Shown here piece by piece: positions 26,328 through 35,394 of a stretch of DNA of 64,000 nucleotides. A program made the translations under genes and the position numbers. Within the stretch, counting starts at the first letter, position 1. Each line of letters opens with the position of its first letter. The notes beneath the pieces are model-generated. The model did not search any database, was not told the origin of the DNA, and was given only the letters and a program-made list of their open reading frames with translations. Source of the stretch: Glacieibacterium sp965200405 (GTDB taxonomy: Bacteria > Pseudomonadota > Alphaproteobacteria > Sphingomonadales > Sphingomonadaceae); assembly GCF_965200405.1 (NCBI RefSeq), contig NZ_OZ241356.1, forward strand, positions 2,790,001-2,854,000. Reading direction: 5' to 3'.

Positions 26328-27476
26328 ATGGGCATTGCGGCGCGCGTCGCGTTTACGATCGGATTGACGATGCTGGCTGGAGCCGAGGGACGCGCCGGAA
26401 CCGCGACACGAGCGCCGTTCGGAACCGCGGCGGACGGCGTGGTCGAGGCGATCACGCTGCGCAACAGCCACGGCATGACGGTCAGCTTCCTGACCCGCAG
26501 CGGCAAGATCATCGATATCGAGGCGCCGGACCGCAAGGGCGTCATGGCCAACCTCGTGCTCAGTCAGCGCGACTTTGCCGCCTGGGATGGCAGCGGCTCG
26601 TTCAACAGCATCGTCGGGCGCTTCGCCAACCGCATCGACAAGGGCGGCTTCACCCTCGACGGGCAGACCTATGCGCTGCCGGGCTCCAATCCCAAGACCG
26701 GCGTGTCGATCCACGGCGGCCCGAACAACGGTTTCAGCGGCAAGCTGTGGACGGCCAAGCTGTTCGAGCGGGCAGGGGCCTCGGGCGCGACGCTGTCGCT
26801 GGTCAGCCCGGACGGCGAGAACGGCTATCCCGGCGAGCTCAGCGTCGATGTCACCTACACGCTGACCGACGCGAACGTCCTGCGGCTCGACTATCACGCG
26901 ACGACGACCAAGCCGACGGTCATCAACCTGACCAACCATGCCTATTTCAACATCGGCGGTGCCGCGTCGGGGGCGGTCTACGACCAGGTGCTGCAGGTCT
27001 TCGCCAGTCACTATACCCCGACCGACGATCGCTCGATCCCGACCGGCGAGATCGCGCCCGTCGCCGGGACGCCGTTCGACCTGCGCAAGCCGCGGCCGTC
27101 CGGCGAGCTGATCTATGCGGCGAACCCGCAGATCGTCATGGCACGCGGCCTCGATCATAATTTCGTGCTCGACAAGCCGGCCGGCGTCGCCCTGCCGGTC
27201 GCGATCCGCTTGCACGATCCGCGCAGCGGGCGGCAGATGGAGGTCCGCACGACCGAGCCCGGGGTGCAGATCTATTCATCGAACGGCTTCAACGGCAGCA
27301 CCATCGGCGCCAACGGCCGGCCGCTCCGGCAGAGCGACGCGCTGGCATTCGAGACGCAGCATTATCCCGACAGCCCGAACAAGCCCAACTTCCCGACGAC
27401 GGTGCTGCGGCCCGGCGAGAATTTCCGCTCGACCACCGAGTTCGCCTTTTCCACCGACGCCAAGCCGTTCAAGTAA
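26328..27476 (+). CDS. exported aldose 1-epimerase (galactose mutarotase family)
   Basis: A 382-residue GalM-family protein that interconverts alpha and beta anomers of aldoses. Catalytic landmarks are FANRIDKGGFTLDG, SIHGGPNNGF, LTNHAYFNIGG with its histidine, and the acidic FETQHYPDSPN with its glutamate. The N-terminal segment GIAARVAFTIGLTMLAGAEG looks like a signal peptide, so it would act in the periplasm. ATG 26328 follows GGGGAG; an ATG at 26301 would add nine residues and spoil the signal. It is the first gene of a plus-strand run. Confidence 0.88.
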   Translation: MGIAARVAFTIGLTMLAGAEGRAGTATRAPFGTAADGVVEAITLRNSHGMTVSFLTRSGKIIDIEAPDRKGVMANLVLSQRDFAAWDGSGSFNSIVGRFANRIDKGGFTLDGQTYALPGSNPKTGVSIHGGPNNGFSGKLWTAKLFERAGASGATLSLVSPDGENGYPGELSVDVTYTLTDANVLRLDYHATTTKPTVINLTNHAYFNIGGAASGAVYDQVLQVFASHYTPTDDRSIPTGEIAPVAGTPFDLRKPRPSGELIYAANPQIVMARGLDHNFVLDKPAGVALPVAIRLHDPRSGRQMEVRTTEPGVQIYSSNGFNGSTIGANGRPLRQSDALAFETQHYPDSPNKPNFPTTVLRPGENFRSTTEFAFSTDAKPFK

Positions 27477-27488
27477 GCAGGAACCGAT

Positions 27489-28598
27489 ATGAAGAACTGG
27501 CACGTCCTGACCGCCGCCGCGGTCCTGTCGCTCCCCGCCGTCGCGGGCGCGGCAACTCCGGCCAACGAGCTCCGGATCACCTCCATCGACGTCGAGGGCG
27601 GCGCCGCGACGCTGTATGTGACGCCGGGCGGCAAGTCGCTGCTGATCGATACCGGCTGGCCGGTCGGCCTGGGCGGGCCGCGCCCGGTAGCCGGTGCCGC
27701 GCCGCCACCGCCTGCGACCACCAGCGCCGCGCGCATCGCCGCCGCTGCCAAGGCCGCCGGGATCAACAAGATCGATTACCTGTTGATCACCCACTATCAC
27801 GTCGATCACGTCGGCGGGCTGCAGTCGCTGCTCGAGCTGATGCCGGTCGGCACGTTCATCGATCATGGTCCGAACCGCGAGACGCCACCGGCCGGGGCGA
27901 CGCCGGCGCAGCTCGCCTACGCGACGTCGACGCTATATCCCAAGTATCTGGCGTCGATCGCCGGCAAGAAGCATATCGTCATGAAGCCGGGCCAGACGTT
28001 GAACATCGACGGGCTGGTGCTGACCGCGATCAACGCCGACGGCGTGCCGCTGGCCAAGCCGCTGCCGGGCGCCGGCAAGCCCGGGCTGAATTGCGCCGCC
28101 GCGACGACCCAGTCGAAGGATGGCGGCGAGGAGAATACGCGCTCGCTCGGCATCGTCGCGACCTGGGGCAAGGCGCGCATCCTGTCGCTCGGCGACACCA
28201 TCTGGAACCTCGAGAACCAGCTGGCTTGCGCCCGCGACCTGATCGGGCCGGTCGACCTGATGTTCACCACCCATCACGGCAGCAACCTGAGCGGCAGCCC
28301 GCTGCTGTACAGCGCCGTCAAGCCGACCGTGGCGATCACCATGAACGGTCCGACCAAGGGCGGCGATCCCGAGGTGTTCGACACCCTGATGGCGTCGCCG
28401 CGGATCAAGGGCGTGTGGCAGTTGCACACCGCGATCAAGTCGGGTCCGGACAAGAACCCGCCGCCCGAGCAGATCGCCAACCTTGCCGAGGGTCCCGACG
28501 CGGCGAACCCGCTGCAGGTCGTCGTCGACAAGAGCGGCATCGTGACCGTCACCAACACCCGTAACAACGTCTCCAAGACTTATCCCAAAGCCCTATAG
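27489..28598 (+). CDS. exported MBL-fold metallohydrolase
   Basis: A 369-residue protein with a signal peptide (KNWHVLTAAAVLSLPAVAGA) and a metallo-beta-lactamase fold. The zinc motif is HYHVDHVGG, a form of HxHxDH, at about residue 98. A later FTTHHGSNLSGSP segment resembles the ComEC-type C-terminal histidine region. It starts 12 bases after the epimerase gene, so it is likely in the same operon. It could act as a lactonase, phosphodiesterase or other hydrolase; the sequence does not decide. Confidence 0.83.
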   Translation: MKNWHVLTAAAVLSLPAVAGAATPANELRITSIDVEGGAATLYVTPGGKSLLIDTGWPVGLGGPRPVAGAAPPPPATTSAARIAAAAKAAGINKIDYLLITHYHVDHVGGLQSLLELMPVGTFIDHGPNRETPPAGATPAQLAYATSTLYPKYLASIAGKKHIVMKPGQTLNIDGLVLTAINADGVPLAKPLPGAGKPGLNCAAATTQSKDGGEENTRSLGIVATWGKARILSLGDTIWNLENQLACARDLIGPVDLMFTTHHGSNLSGSPLLYSAVKPTVAITMNGPTKGGDPEVFDTLMASPRIKGVWQLHTAIKSGPDKNPPPEQIANLAEGPDAANPLQVVVDKSGIVTVTNTRNNVSKTYPKAL

Positions 28599-28641
28599 TC
28601 CCGGCGTGTTGGTCGGGATATTGCGGCCTCGAGGTGAGAAT

Positions 28642-29682
28642 TTGATAGTCAGAACAGCTGCCGTCGCGTCGATCATCGCGTCGGCCTTGGCCTTGACCGG
28701 TTGTCAGAAGGCTGCCCCGGAAAAGGCGCTGATCTATGTCTCCGACGAGCGCGGCGACCGGGTCGTCGTCGTCGATCCGGCGGCGGGCAAGGTCGTCAAG
28801 CAGATCGCCGCGGGGCAGCGGCCGCGCGGCATCCACCTGTCCAGCGACGGCGCGACGCTGTTCGTCGCGGTGTCGGGCTCGCCGATCGGTGGGCCTGGTG
28901 TCGACGAGAGCAAGCTGCCGCCGGCCAACCACGCCGCCGATGGCATTGCGGTGGTCGATGTCGCCAGCGGCACCGTGCAGCGGGTGCTCAAGGCGGGCAA
29001 CGACCCCGAGACGTTCGTGCAGAGCCCCGACGGCAAGACCATCTTCGTCTCCAACGAGGACGACTCGCTGGTCTCGGCGGTCGATGTCGCGGGGGCCTTG
29101 CCGACCCGCCAGGCCAAGGTCGGCGACGAGCCCGAGGGCGTCGCGATCAGCACGGACGGCGCGCGGTTGTTCGTCGCCAGCGAGGCGTCGGACACGGTGA
29201 CGATGCTCGACGCAGCGACGCTCAAGGTCCGCACGACGACAGCGATCGAGGGGCGTCCGCGCGGCCTGCTGGCGGCGGCGGACGGCAGCGTCGTCTATGT
29301 GTCGGTGGAACTCGGCGGCAAGCTGGCCGTGCTGTCGGCACGCGATGGCAAGCTGCTGAAGTCGATCGACCTGGCGGCGGGCGACAAGTCGATGCGGCCG
29401 ATGGGCATCGTCGAGGCACCGGGCGGTAAGTCGCTGTTCATCACCACCGGTCGCCACGGTTCCGTGCTGGAGGTCGATCCTGCGGCGGGACGGGTGGTGC
29501 GCAGCATCGCGGCCGTCGGCGCCCGGCCCTGGGGTATTGGGACCGTCGACGGCGGCAAGCTGCTGGTCACGGCGAACGGACCGTCGGGCGATATCAGCCT
29601 TGTCGATCGGACCAGCGGCGCGGTGACGTCACGGATCAAGGTCGGCGTCAGCCCGTGGGGCATGGCGGTCAGCAAGCCCTAG
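28642..29682 (+). CDS. beta-propeller lipoprotein (YVTN/YncE-like)
   Basis: About 346 residues starting at TTG 28642, with GAGGTGAG just before it. A lipoprotein signal ends in LALTGC. The rest is a series of beta-propeller blades of about 40 residues, such as ALIYVSDERGDRVVVVDPA, DGKTIFVSNEDDSLVSAVDV and LLVTANGPSGDISLVD. The protein should be membrane-anchored on the periplasmic side. Blades of this type occur in lactonases and in binding or assembly proteins. It follows the MBL gene by 43 bases. Confidence 0.8.
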   Translation: MIVRTAAVASIIASALALTGCQKAAPEKALIYVSDERGDRVVVVDPAAGKVVKQIAAGQRPRGIHLSSDGATLFVAVSGSPIGGPGVDESKLPPANHAADGIAVVDVASGTVQRVLKAGNDPETFVQSPDGKTIFVSNEDDSLVSAVDVAGALPTRQAKVGDEPEGVAISTDGARLFVASEASDTVTMLDAATLKVRTTTAIEGRPRGLLAAADGSVVYVSVELGGKLAVLSARDGKLLKSIDLAAGDKSMRPMGIVEAPGGKSLFITTGRHGSVLEVDPAAGRVVRSIAAVGARPWGIGTVDGGKLLVTANGPSGDISLVDRTSGAVTSRIKVGVSPWGMAVSKP

Positions 29683-29694
29683 CGGCGCGCAGGC

Positions 29695-30975
29695 TCAGGC
29701 GAGCTCCACCGGGCGGGGGCCGCCGGTTGCCCAGTCGAGCAGCTCGACCGTGTGCACCATGTTCGCGCCGCCCGACCCCAGATGCCCGATGCAGCCGATG
29801 TTGCCGGTGGCGATAACCGGCGCGCCGGTCGCCGCGATCGCCGCCAGCTTGCGGTCACGGAGTTGCCCCGACAGTTCGGGCTGGAGGATGCTGTAGGCAC
29901 CGGCCGAGCCGCAGCAGATATGGCCCTCGCCGATCTCGCGGACGTCGAAGCCGGCCGCCGCCAGCAATGCGCGCGGCTGGCGGCTGATGCCCTGGCCGTG
30001 CTGCATCGAGCAGGCGGAGTGATAGGCGACGGCCTGGCCGGTCGGTACCACCGGCGGTTGCAGGCCCAGCGTCGCGACGACCTCGGTGACGTCCTTGGCC
30101 AAGGCCGAGATTGCCGCGGCGCGCGTCGCCCATTCCGGGTCGTTGCGGAACATGAAGCCATAGTCCTTGATCATCGTGCCGCAGCCCGAGGCGGTGACGA
30201 CGATCGCGTCGAGGCCGCTGGCAATCTCGCGCTCCCAGGCGATGATGTTGGCCTTGGCGAGCCGCTGCGCCTCGTCGCTCTTGCCCATGTGATGCGCGAG
30301 GGCGCCGCAACAGCCGCCGCCCTGGGCGATGACCATGTCGACACCGTGGCGGTTGAGCAGGCGCACCGCGGCGTCGTCGGTCTGAGGCCGCAGCACCGGC
30401 TGGACGCACCCGGACAGCAGCGCCATGCGCGCGACCTTGGCGGCGGTGGCGGGGTAGTTGCCGGGCTTGTCGGCGTGTCCGCGCGGGGCCGAATGAGCCG
30501 GGACTGTTGCCAGCATTCCCTTAAGTCGCCCGGGCAGCAGTCCGGCAAACGGCCGGGCGAAGCGTCCGAGCGTGACCGCGGCGCGGAACAGCGGCCGCCG
30601 GGTCAGCACCGTCGCCAGCATCGAACGCAGCAAGCGCTCGGGCAGCGGCCGGGTGTAATGATCCTCGATATGCGTACGGGCGTGGTCGACGAGGTGCATG
30701 TAGTTGACGCCGGACGGGCAGGTGCTGACGCAGCTCAGGCAGCTGAGGCAGCGGTCGATGTGCTTGACCGTCGAGGGGGCTGGGGCGCCGCCCTTTTCCA
30801 GCATCTCCTTCATCAGGTAGATGCGACCGCGCGGGCTGTCGAGCTCGTCGCCGAGCAGCAGGTAGGTCGGGCAGGTAGCGGTGCAGAAGCCGCAGTGCAC
30901 GCACTTGCGCAGGATGCCGTTCGAGTTGGCGATCTCCGGATCGGCCAGCTGCACGTCGGTGAAACTGGTCTGCAT
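29695..30975 (-). CDS. glcF: glycolate oxidase iron-sulfur subunit
   Basis: A 426-residue subunit with two [4Fe-4S] motifs near the N-terminus (CVHCGFCTATCP and CLSCLSCVSTCPSG). Two CCG-type cysteine-rich domains follow (GGGCCGALAHH, GHICCGSAG). It passes electrons from the flavin subunit of glycolate or D-lactate oxidase to the respiratory chain. ATG 30975 overlaps the glcE stop as TGATG. The longer open frame upstream lies within glcE and is a shadow. It forms the glcDEF operon with the next two genes. Confidence 0.93.
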   Translation of the reverse strand: MQTSFTDVQLADPEIANSNGILRKCVHCGFCTATCPTYLLLGDELDSPRGRIYLMKEMLEKGGAPAPSTVKHIDRCLSCLSCVSTCPSGVNYMHLVDHARTHIEDHYTRPLPERLLRSMLATVLTRRPLFRAAVTLGRFARPFAGLLPGRLKGMLATVPAHSAPRGHADKPGNYPATAAKVARMALLSGCVQPVLRPQTDDAAVRLLNRHGVDMVIAQGGGCCGALAHHMGKSDEAQRLAKANIIAWEREIASGLDAIVVTASGCGTMIKDYGFMFRNDPEWATRAAAISALAKDVTEVVATLGLQPPVVPTGQAVAYHSACSMQHGQGISRQPRALLAAAGFDVREIGEGHICCGSAGAYSILQPELSGQLRDRKLAAIAATGAPVIATGNIGCIGHLGSGGANMVHTVELLDWATGGPRPVELA

Positions 30976-32135
30976 CAGCGGGTCCCGTAGAGGCGGCCGG
31001 GGTTGAACATGCCGCGCGGATCGAAGCGCTGGCGGACGCGCTCGCCGAGCAACGCCAGCCCCGCCTCGAGTGGCTGGAACACCGATTGCGCGGCGCGGAC
31101 GTCGTCGGGCGCGCGGAACAGCGTCGCGTGACCGTCGGCCGGGCCGACGACACCGGCCAGCGCGGCGCGCACCGTTGCGGCGTGGCCGTCCGCGGCGGGC
31201 GGCAGGAACAGCCAGGCCAGTCCGCCACCCCAGTCGATCAGGGCGCGGGCCTGCGGCAGGGCGGCGATCAGTGCCGGGGCGGCGCTCGGCGGCAGCGAGA
31301 CGCGCCAGACGATCTCGCCGGGCCGGGCGAAGGCGACCACGTCGCGGACCTGCGCCCACAGCGTCTGCGACGCCTGGTCGTCGAGGATGTCGACCGGCAC
31401 CGCGAGCAACGCCGACAGCTGCTCGATGCGCGCGGCGACCGAGACGGTGACGCCCTCCAGCCGGAGCAGGGTGCGCGGTGTGTCGCCGTGCGGCAGGTGT
31501 GCTGCCCCCGTGACGGCCGTCGAGGAGTTGAGTGCCACCGTCATCGCAGCGACCGCTTCGGCGACACCCAGCCCGTCGATGGCGAGCGTCGCGGTGCGCG
31601 GCGGCGCGGGTAGGACCTTGATCGTCACCTCGGTCAGCACGGCCAGGGTGCCGAGCGATCCGGCGAGCAGCTTGGGCAGGTCGTAGCCGGTGACGTTCTT
31701 GATGACCTTGCCCCCGGCGCGGAAGATTTCGCCGCTGCCGTTGACGGCCTCGAAGCCGAGGAAGTGATCGCGGGCCGATCCGGCGGCGGGGCGGCGCGGA
31801 CCAGCGAGGCCCATCGCCAGGGCGCCGCCCAGCGTGCCGGCGCCAGTGCCGTACAGCGCGCCGACCGCCGGGGGTTCGAAGGCGAGGCATTGGCCCCGCT
31901 CGGCCACCGCGGCGTCGATTTCGGATAGCGTCGTGCCGGGCAGGGCGGTGAGAACGAGCTCGGCGTGGTCGTAGTCGATGATGCCGGCGAGGCGTGAAGT
32001 GTCGAGGACAGCGTCGGCGACGACGGGGCGACCATAGCCGCGGCGGGTCCCTGTCCCGATAATATCCAGCGTTCCCAGGGTGTCACGGACGATGCTTGCA
32101 ATGTCGCTGGCGGACTGCGGTACAAGGACTTGCAT
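30975..32135 (-). CDS. glcE: glycolate oxidase FAD-binding subunit
   Basis: A 386-residue protein of the FAD-binding oxidase group, shorter than GlcD. It shows GTGTRRGYGRPV, the FAD segment GAGTLGGALAMGLAGPRR, and KNVTGYDLPKLLAGSLGTLAVLTE broken across the usual positions. A C-terminal RFDPRGMFNPGRL completes the family pattern. ATG 32135 lies four bases after the glcD stop, and an upstream in-frame start at 32186 would lie within glcD. It works with GlcD and GlcF in glycolate or lactate oxidation. Confidence 0.92.
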   Translation of the reverse strand: MQVLVPQSASDIASIVRDTLGTLDIIGTGTRRGYGRPVVADAVLDTSRLAGIIDYDHAELVLTALPGTTLSEIDAAVAERGQCLAFEPPAVGALYGTGAGTLGGALAMGLAGPRRPAAGSARDHFLGFEAVNGSGEIFRAGGKVIKNVTGYDLPKLLAGSLGTLAVLTEVTIKVLPAPPRTATLAIDGLGVAEAVAAMTVALNSSTAVTGAAHLPHGDTPRTLLRLEGVTVSVAARIEQLSALLAVPVDILDDQASQTLWAQVRDVVAFARPGEIVWRVSLPPSAAPALIAALPQARALIDWGGGLAWLFLPPAADGHAATVRAALAGVVGPADGHATLFRAPDDVRAAQSVFQPLEAGLALLGERVRQRFDPRGMFNPGRLYGTR

Positions 32136-32139
32136 TCGC

Positions 32140-33624
32140 TCAGAACCGCGGCAGGTCGGGGAAGCGGGTCGCGCCGTGGTGGACATGCATCTTGCCGCCC
32201 TCGGCGCAGCGGCATAGCTGCGGGAAGACCTTGCCGGGGTTGAGCAGGCCGTCGCTGTCGAAGGCGCATTTCAGCTGCATCTGCTGGTCGAGCGCGGCCT
32301 TGTCGAACTGGTGGGTCATCAGGTCGCGCTTCTCGACACCGACGCCGTGCTCGCCGGTCAGGACGCCGCCGACGTCGACGCAGGTGGTCAGGATCTCGTT
32401 GCCGAACGCCTCGGCGATTTCCAGCTGGCCGGGGATGTTGCTGTCGTACAGGACCAGCGGGTGGAGGTTGCCGTCGCCGGCGTGGAAGACGTTGGCGACG
32501 CCCAGGCCGTAGCGCGCCGACATTTCGGCGATGCGCGACAGGACCAGCGGCAGGGCGCGGCGCGGGATGGTGCCATCGATGCAGTAATAGTCGGGCGATA
32601 TCCGGCCGATAGCGGGGAAAGCGGCCTTGCGCCCGGCCCAGAACAGCACCCGCTCGGCATCGCTGGTCGAGGCCTTGGCGTAGCAGGCGCCGTCTGCCAG
32701 CGCGAGCTTCTCGACCAGGTCGATGAGGTGGTGGACTTCGGCCGGGGTGCCGTCGAGCTCGGCGATCATCAGTGCCTCGACATCGAGTGGGTAGCCTGCG
32801 CCGACGAACGCCTCCGCCGCGTGGATCGCCGGCCGATCCATGATCTCCAGCGCCGCCGGGATGATGCCGGCCGCGATGATCGAGGCGACGCAGGCACCCG
32901 CCGCCTCGACGGTCGGGAAGCCGAGGAGCAGGGCGCGCTGGCTCTCCGGCTTGGGCAGGATGCGGACGGTGACCTCGGTGACAATGCCGAGCAGTCCTTC
33001 CGAACCGCAGACGATACCGAGCAAATCATAGCCCGCCGCATCCAGCGCCTTGCCGCCGAGCCGGACCACGGTGCCGTCGATCAGCACCATCTCGACCCCA
33101 AGGAGGTTGTTACTGGTCATGCCGTATTTCAGGCAGTGCACGCCGCCGGAGTTCTCGGCGACATTGCCCCCGATCGAACAGGCGATCTGGCTCGACGGAT
33201 CGGGCGCGTAGTAGAAGCCGCGCGACGCCACCGCCGCGGATATCGCGAGGTTGGTCACCCCCGGCTGGACCACGGCGCAGCGGTTGTCATAGTCGACCTC
33301 CAGCACCCGGTTGAAGCGCGCCATGCCGATCACCAGCCCGTCCGCCAGCGGCAGCGCGCCGCCCGACAGCGAGGTGCCCGAGCCGCGCGGCACGATCTTC
33401 AGGCCGGTCGACTGGCAGTATTTCAGGATCGCCGAGACCTCGGCCGTGGTGCGGGGCAGGGCGACCGCGAGCGGCAGCTGCTGATAGGCGGTCAGGCCGT
33501 CGCACGAATAGGCCGCCAGCTCGGCAGCTTCCTCGATGACGCCGTCGGCCAGCACGCCGCGCAGGCCGGCGATGAGCACGGACCGGTTGGCCAGTGTCGT
33601 CGCGTCGGGGATCGGCATCTGCAC
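32140..33624 (-). CDS. glcD: glycolate oxidase / FAD-linked lactate oxidase subunit
   Basis: A 494-residue FAD-dependent 2-hydroxyacid oxidase. FAD-binding motifs are VPRGSGTSLSGGALP and GGNVAENSGGVHCLKYG; the C-terminal catalytic domain has NVFHAGDGNLHPL and GEHGVGVEK, with the metal/substrate histidines. The start is GTG 33624 (GAG nine bases before it) or ATG 33618. D-lactate and glycolate are both known substrates of this family. It faces the divergent gntR gene, which may regulate it. Confidence 0.92.
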   Translation of the reverse strand: MQMPIPDATTLANRSVLIAGLRGVLADGVIEEAAELAAYSCDGLTAYQQLPLAVALPRTTAEVSAILKYCQSTGLKIVPRGSGTSLSGGALPLADGLVIGMARFNRVLEVDYDNRCAVVQPGVTNLAISAAVASRGFYYAPDPSSQIACSIGGNVAENSGGVHCLKYGMTSNNLLGVEMVLIDGTVVRLGGKALDAAGYDLLGIVCGSEGLLGIVTEVTVRILPKPESQRALLLGFPTVEAAGACVASIIAAGIIPAALEIMDRPAIHAAEAFVGAGYPLDVEALMIAELDGTPAEVHHLIDLVEKLALADGACYAKASTSDAERVLFWAGRKAAFPAIGRISPDYYCIDGTIPRRALPLVLSRIAEMSARYGLGVANVFHAGDGNLHPLVLYDSNIPGQLEIAEAFGNEILTTCVDVGGVLTGEHGVGVEKRDLMTHQFDKAALDQQMQLKCAFDSDGLLNPGKVFPQLCRCAEGGKMHVHHGATRFPDLPRF

Positions 33625-33659
33625 GGATCGTCACTCGCTCCAGGTCACGCACCACCGCG

Positions 33660-33668
33660 TAGTATACA
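33660..33668. promoter_or_regulatory. TAGTATACA site, candidate GntR operator
   Basis: It contains the palindromic core GTATAC, 36 bases before the glcD start. A near-copy, TAGTGTACA, lies 86 bases away in the same intergenic region. FCD-type GntR regulators often bind T-x-GTATAC-type sites. Confidence 0.4.
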
Positions 33669-33745
33669 GGGCGATTTTCCTCAAGGGATGGCTGGCGCGA
33701 CATCGTAACAGATGGCAAGTCACCCGGATGGCTTGACCCGGAATA

Positions 33746-33754
33746 TAGTGTACA
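33746..33754. promoter_or_regulatory. TAGTGTACA site, candidate GntR operator
   Basis: The second copy of the TAGTRTACA element, 48 bases before the gntR start. The 86-base spacing, about eight helical turns, would let one regulator act on both divergent promoters. Confidence 0.4.
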
Positions 33755-33801
33755 ACGCCGGGACAGCCGATGCTGTGGGGGTTCGAGATGACGCTGCTGC
33801 C

Positions 33802-34515
33802 ATGATCACGTCGCCGGGTGTGTCCGACGTGACGCCGCCGACCCTGCGCAGCCATGTCGTGCGCCGTCTGCGCGCCGAGATCATCGACGGCCGTTACCGG
33901 CCCGGCGACCGGCTCAACGAGAGCCAGATCGCCCGCGAGTTCAATATCAGCCGCATCCCGGTTCGTGAAGCGCTGAGCCAGCTGCAGGAGCAGGGGCTGG
34001 TGATGAACCACGAGCGGCGCGGCATGTTCGTCGTTCGCCTCGGTGCGGACGAGGTGCAGCAGATCAACAGCTTGCGCATCGTGCTCGAGGCCGAGGCGAT
34101 GCGGCTGGCGCGGGCCCGCCTGACCCCCGAGGTCCGCGCGGAACTGACCGAGCTGGTGATCAAGATGGACGCATGGGAGGGGCCGCTGATCGATGCAGCC
34201 GCCCTCGACCGCAAGTTTCACAGCGTCATCTGGCACGCCGCGGGCAATCCGTACCTGGTGCGGACGCTCGATTCGCTGACGGTGTCGCTGTTCGCGCACA
34301 AGGCGCTGGAGCACGACAGCCAGGAGGTGCGGCGCTGGCGCTTGAACCATCACCGGGCGCTGCTCGACGTCGTCACCGGCGACTCCGACACCGATCCGCA
34401 ATTCGCCATGCTGACCCACCTGCGCATGGCCTATACCGAGCCCGAGCGCTATTCGAGCCTGGGGGTGAGCGCGACGGTCGCGCCATCCACCAGGTCGGGC
34501 AAGCCGGCTGTTTGA
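33802..34515 (+). CDS. GntR family transcriptional regulator (FCD subfamily)
   Basis: About 237 residues. A winged-helix domain comes first (LRSHVVRRLRAEIIDGRYRP, with NESQIAREFNISRIPVREAL as the recognition region). An all-helical FCD domain follows, with ligand/metal candidates in DRKFHSVIWHAAGN and NHHRALLDVV. Members respond to sugar acids or hydroxy acids. ATG 33802 is tentative: its ATGA closes a five-codon frame from ATG 33788, and an in-frame ATG exists at 33712. It is divergent from glcDEF and followed by the FAH gene. Confidence 0.85.
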   Translation: MITSPGVSDVTPPTLRSHVVRRLRAEIIDGRYRPGDRLNESQIAREFNISRIPVREALSQLQEQGLVMNHERRGMFVVRLGADEVQQINSLRIVLEAEAMRLARARLTPEVRAELTELVIKMDAWEGPLIDAAALDRKFHSVIWHAAGNPYLVRTLDSLTVSLFAHKALEHDSQEVRRWRLNHHRALLDVVTGDSDTDPQFAMLTHLRMAYTEPERYSSLGVSATVAPSTRSGKPAV

Positions 34516-34538
34516 ACTCCTGATCCGGGAATGATGCG

Positions 34539-35384
34539 ATGAAATTGCTGCGCTACGGACCTGTCGGGCATGAGCAGCCCGGCGTTCTCGACAAGGCTGG
34601 CCGGGTGCGCAGCCTGGCCGGCATCGTCGACGACATCGACGGCGCCCTGCTGGCGAGTGGTTTCGCCGCGCTAAGCGGCATCGATTTCGACGCGCTGCCG
34701 CTGGTCGCCGACGAGGTGCGCATCGCCGAGCCGGTCGCGCGGGTCGGCAAGTTCATCTGCATCGGGCTCAACTACCGCGACCATGCCGCGGAATCGGGCC
34801 AGCCGATCCCGTCCGAGCCGATCATCTTCACCAAGGCGACCTCGGCGATTATCGGGCCGAACGACACCGTGCTGCTGCCGCCGACCTCGGCCAAGGCGGA
34901 CTGGGAAGTCGAACTCGGCCTGGTGATCGGAAAGGAGTGCCGCTACGTCAGCGAGGCCGATGCGATGGACCATGTCGCCGGCCTTTGCGTCGTCAACGAC
35001 CTGTCGGAGCGCGAGTATCAGCTGGAGCGCGGCGGCAGCTGGGACAAGGGCAAGGGCTGCGACACCTTCGGCCCGTTCGGTCCGTGGCTGGTGACGCTCG
35101 ACGAAGTCGACGATGTCGGCAATCTGGCGCTGTGGCTCGACCTCAACGGCCAGCGCATGCAGACCGGCAACACCTCGGCGCTGATCTTCAACGTGCCGTT
35201 CATCGTCCACTACGTCAGCCAGTTCATGAGCCTGCAGCCCGGCGATCTGATCACCACCGGCACGCCGCCCGGCGTCGGCATGGGCAAGAAGCCGCCGATG
35301 TGGCTGAAGGAAGGCGATGTGATGACGCTGGGGATCGACGGCCTCGGCCAGCAGCGCCAGGACGTGAAGCGCTACGGCGCCTAG
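34539..35384 (+). CDS. fumarylacetoacetate hydrolase family protein, probable diketo-acid hydrolase
   Basis: A 281-residue FAH-fold metalloenzyme. Landmarks are GKFICIGLNYRDHAAE, the metal-binding DWEVELGLVIG, SEREYQLERGGSWDKGKGCD, and GDLITTGTPPGVGMG. The closest functional types are 2,4-diketo-3-deoxy-L-fuconate or -rhamnonate hydrolase, which release pyruvate and L-lactate; ureidoglycolate lyase also looks similar. The gene lies 23 bases after gntR on the same strand. A BDH2-like dehydrogenase of the same pathway type converges on it. Confidence 0.85.
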   Translation: MKLLRYGPVGHEQPGVLDKAGRVRSLAGIVDDIDGALLASGFAALSGIDFDALPLVADEVRIAEPVARVGKFICIGLNYRDHAAESGQPIPSEPIIFTKATSAIIGPNDTVLLPPTSAKADWEVELGLVIGKECRYVSEADAMDHVAGLCVVNDLSEREYQLERGGSWDKGKGCDTFGPFGPWLVTLDEVDDVGNLALWLDLNGQRMQTGNTSALIFNVPFIVHYVSQFMSLQPGDLITTGTPPGVGMGKKPPMWLKEGDVMTLGIDGLGQQRQDVKRYGA

Positions 35385-35394
35385 ACGCGCCGAT

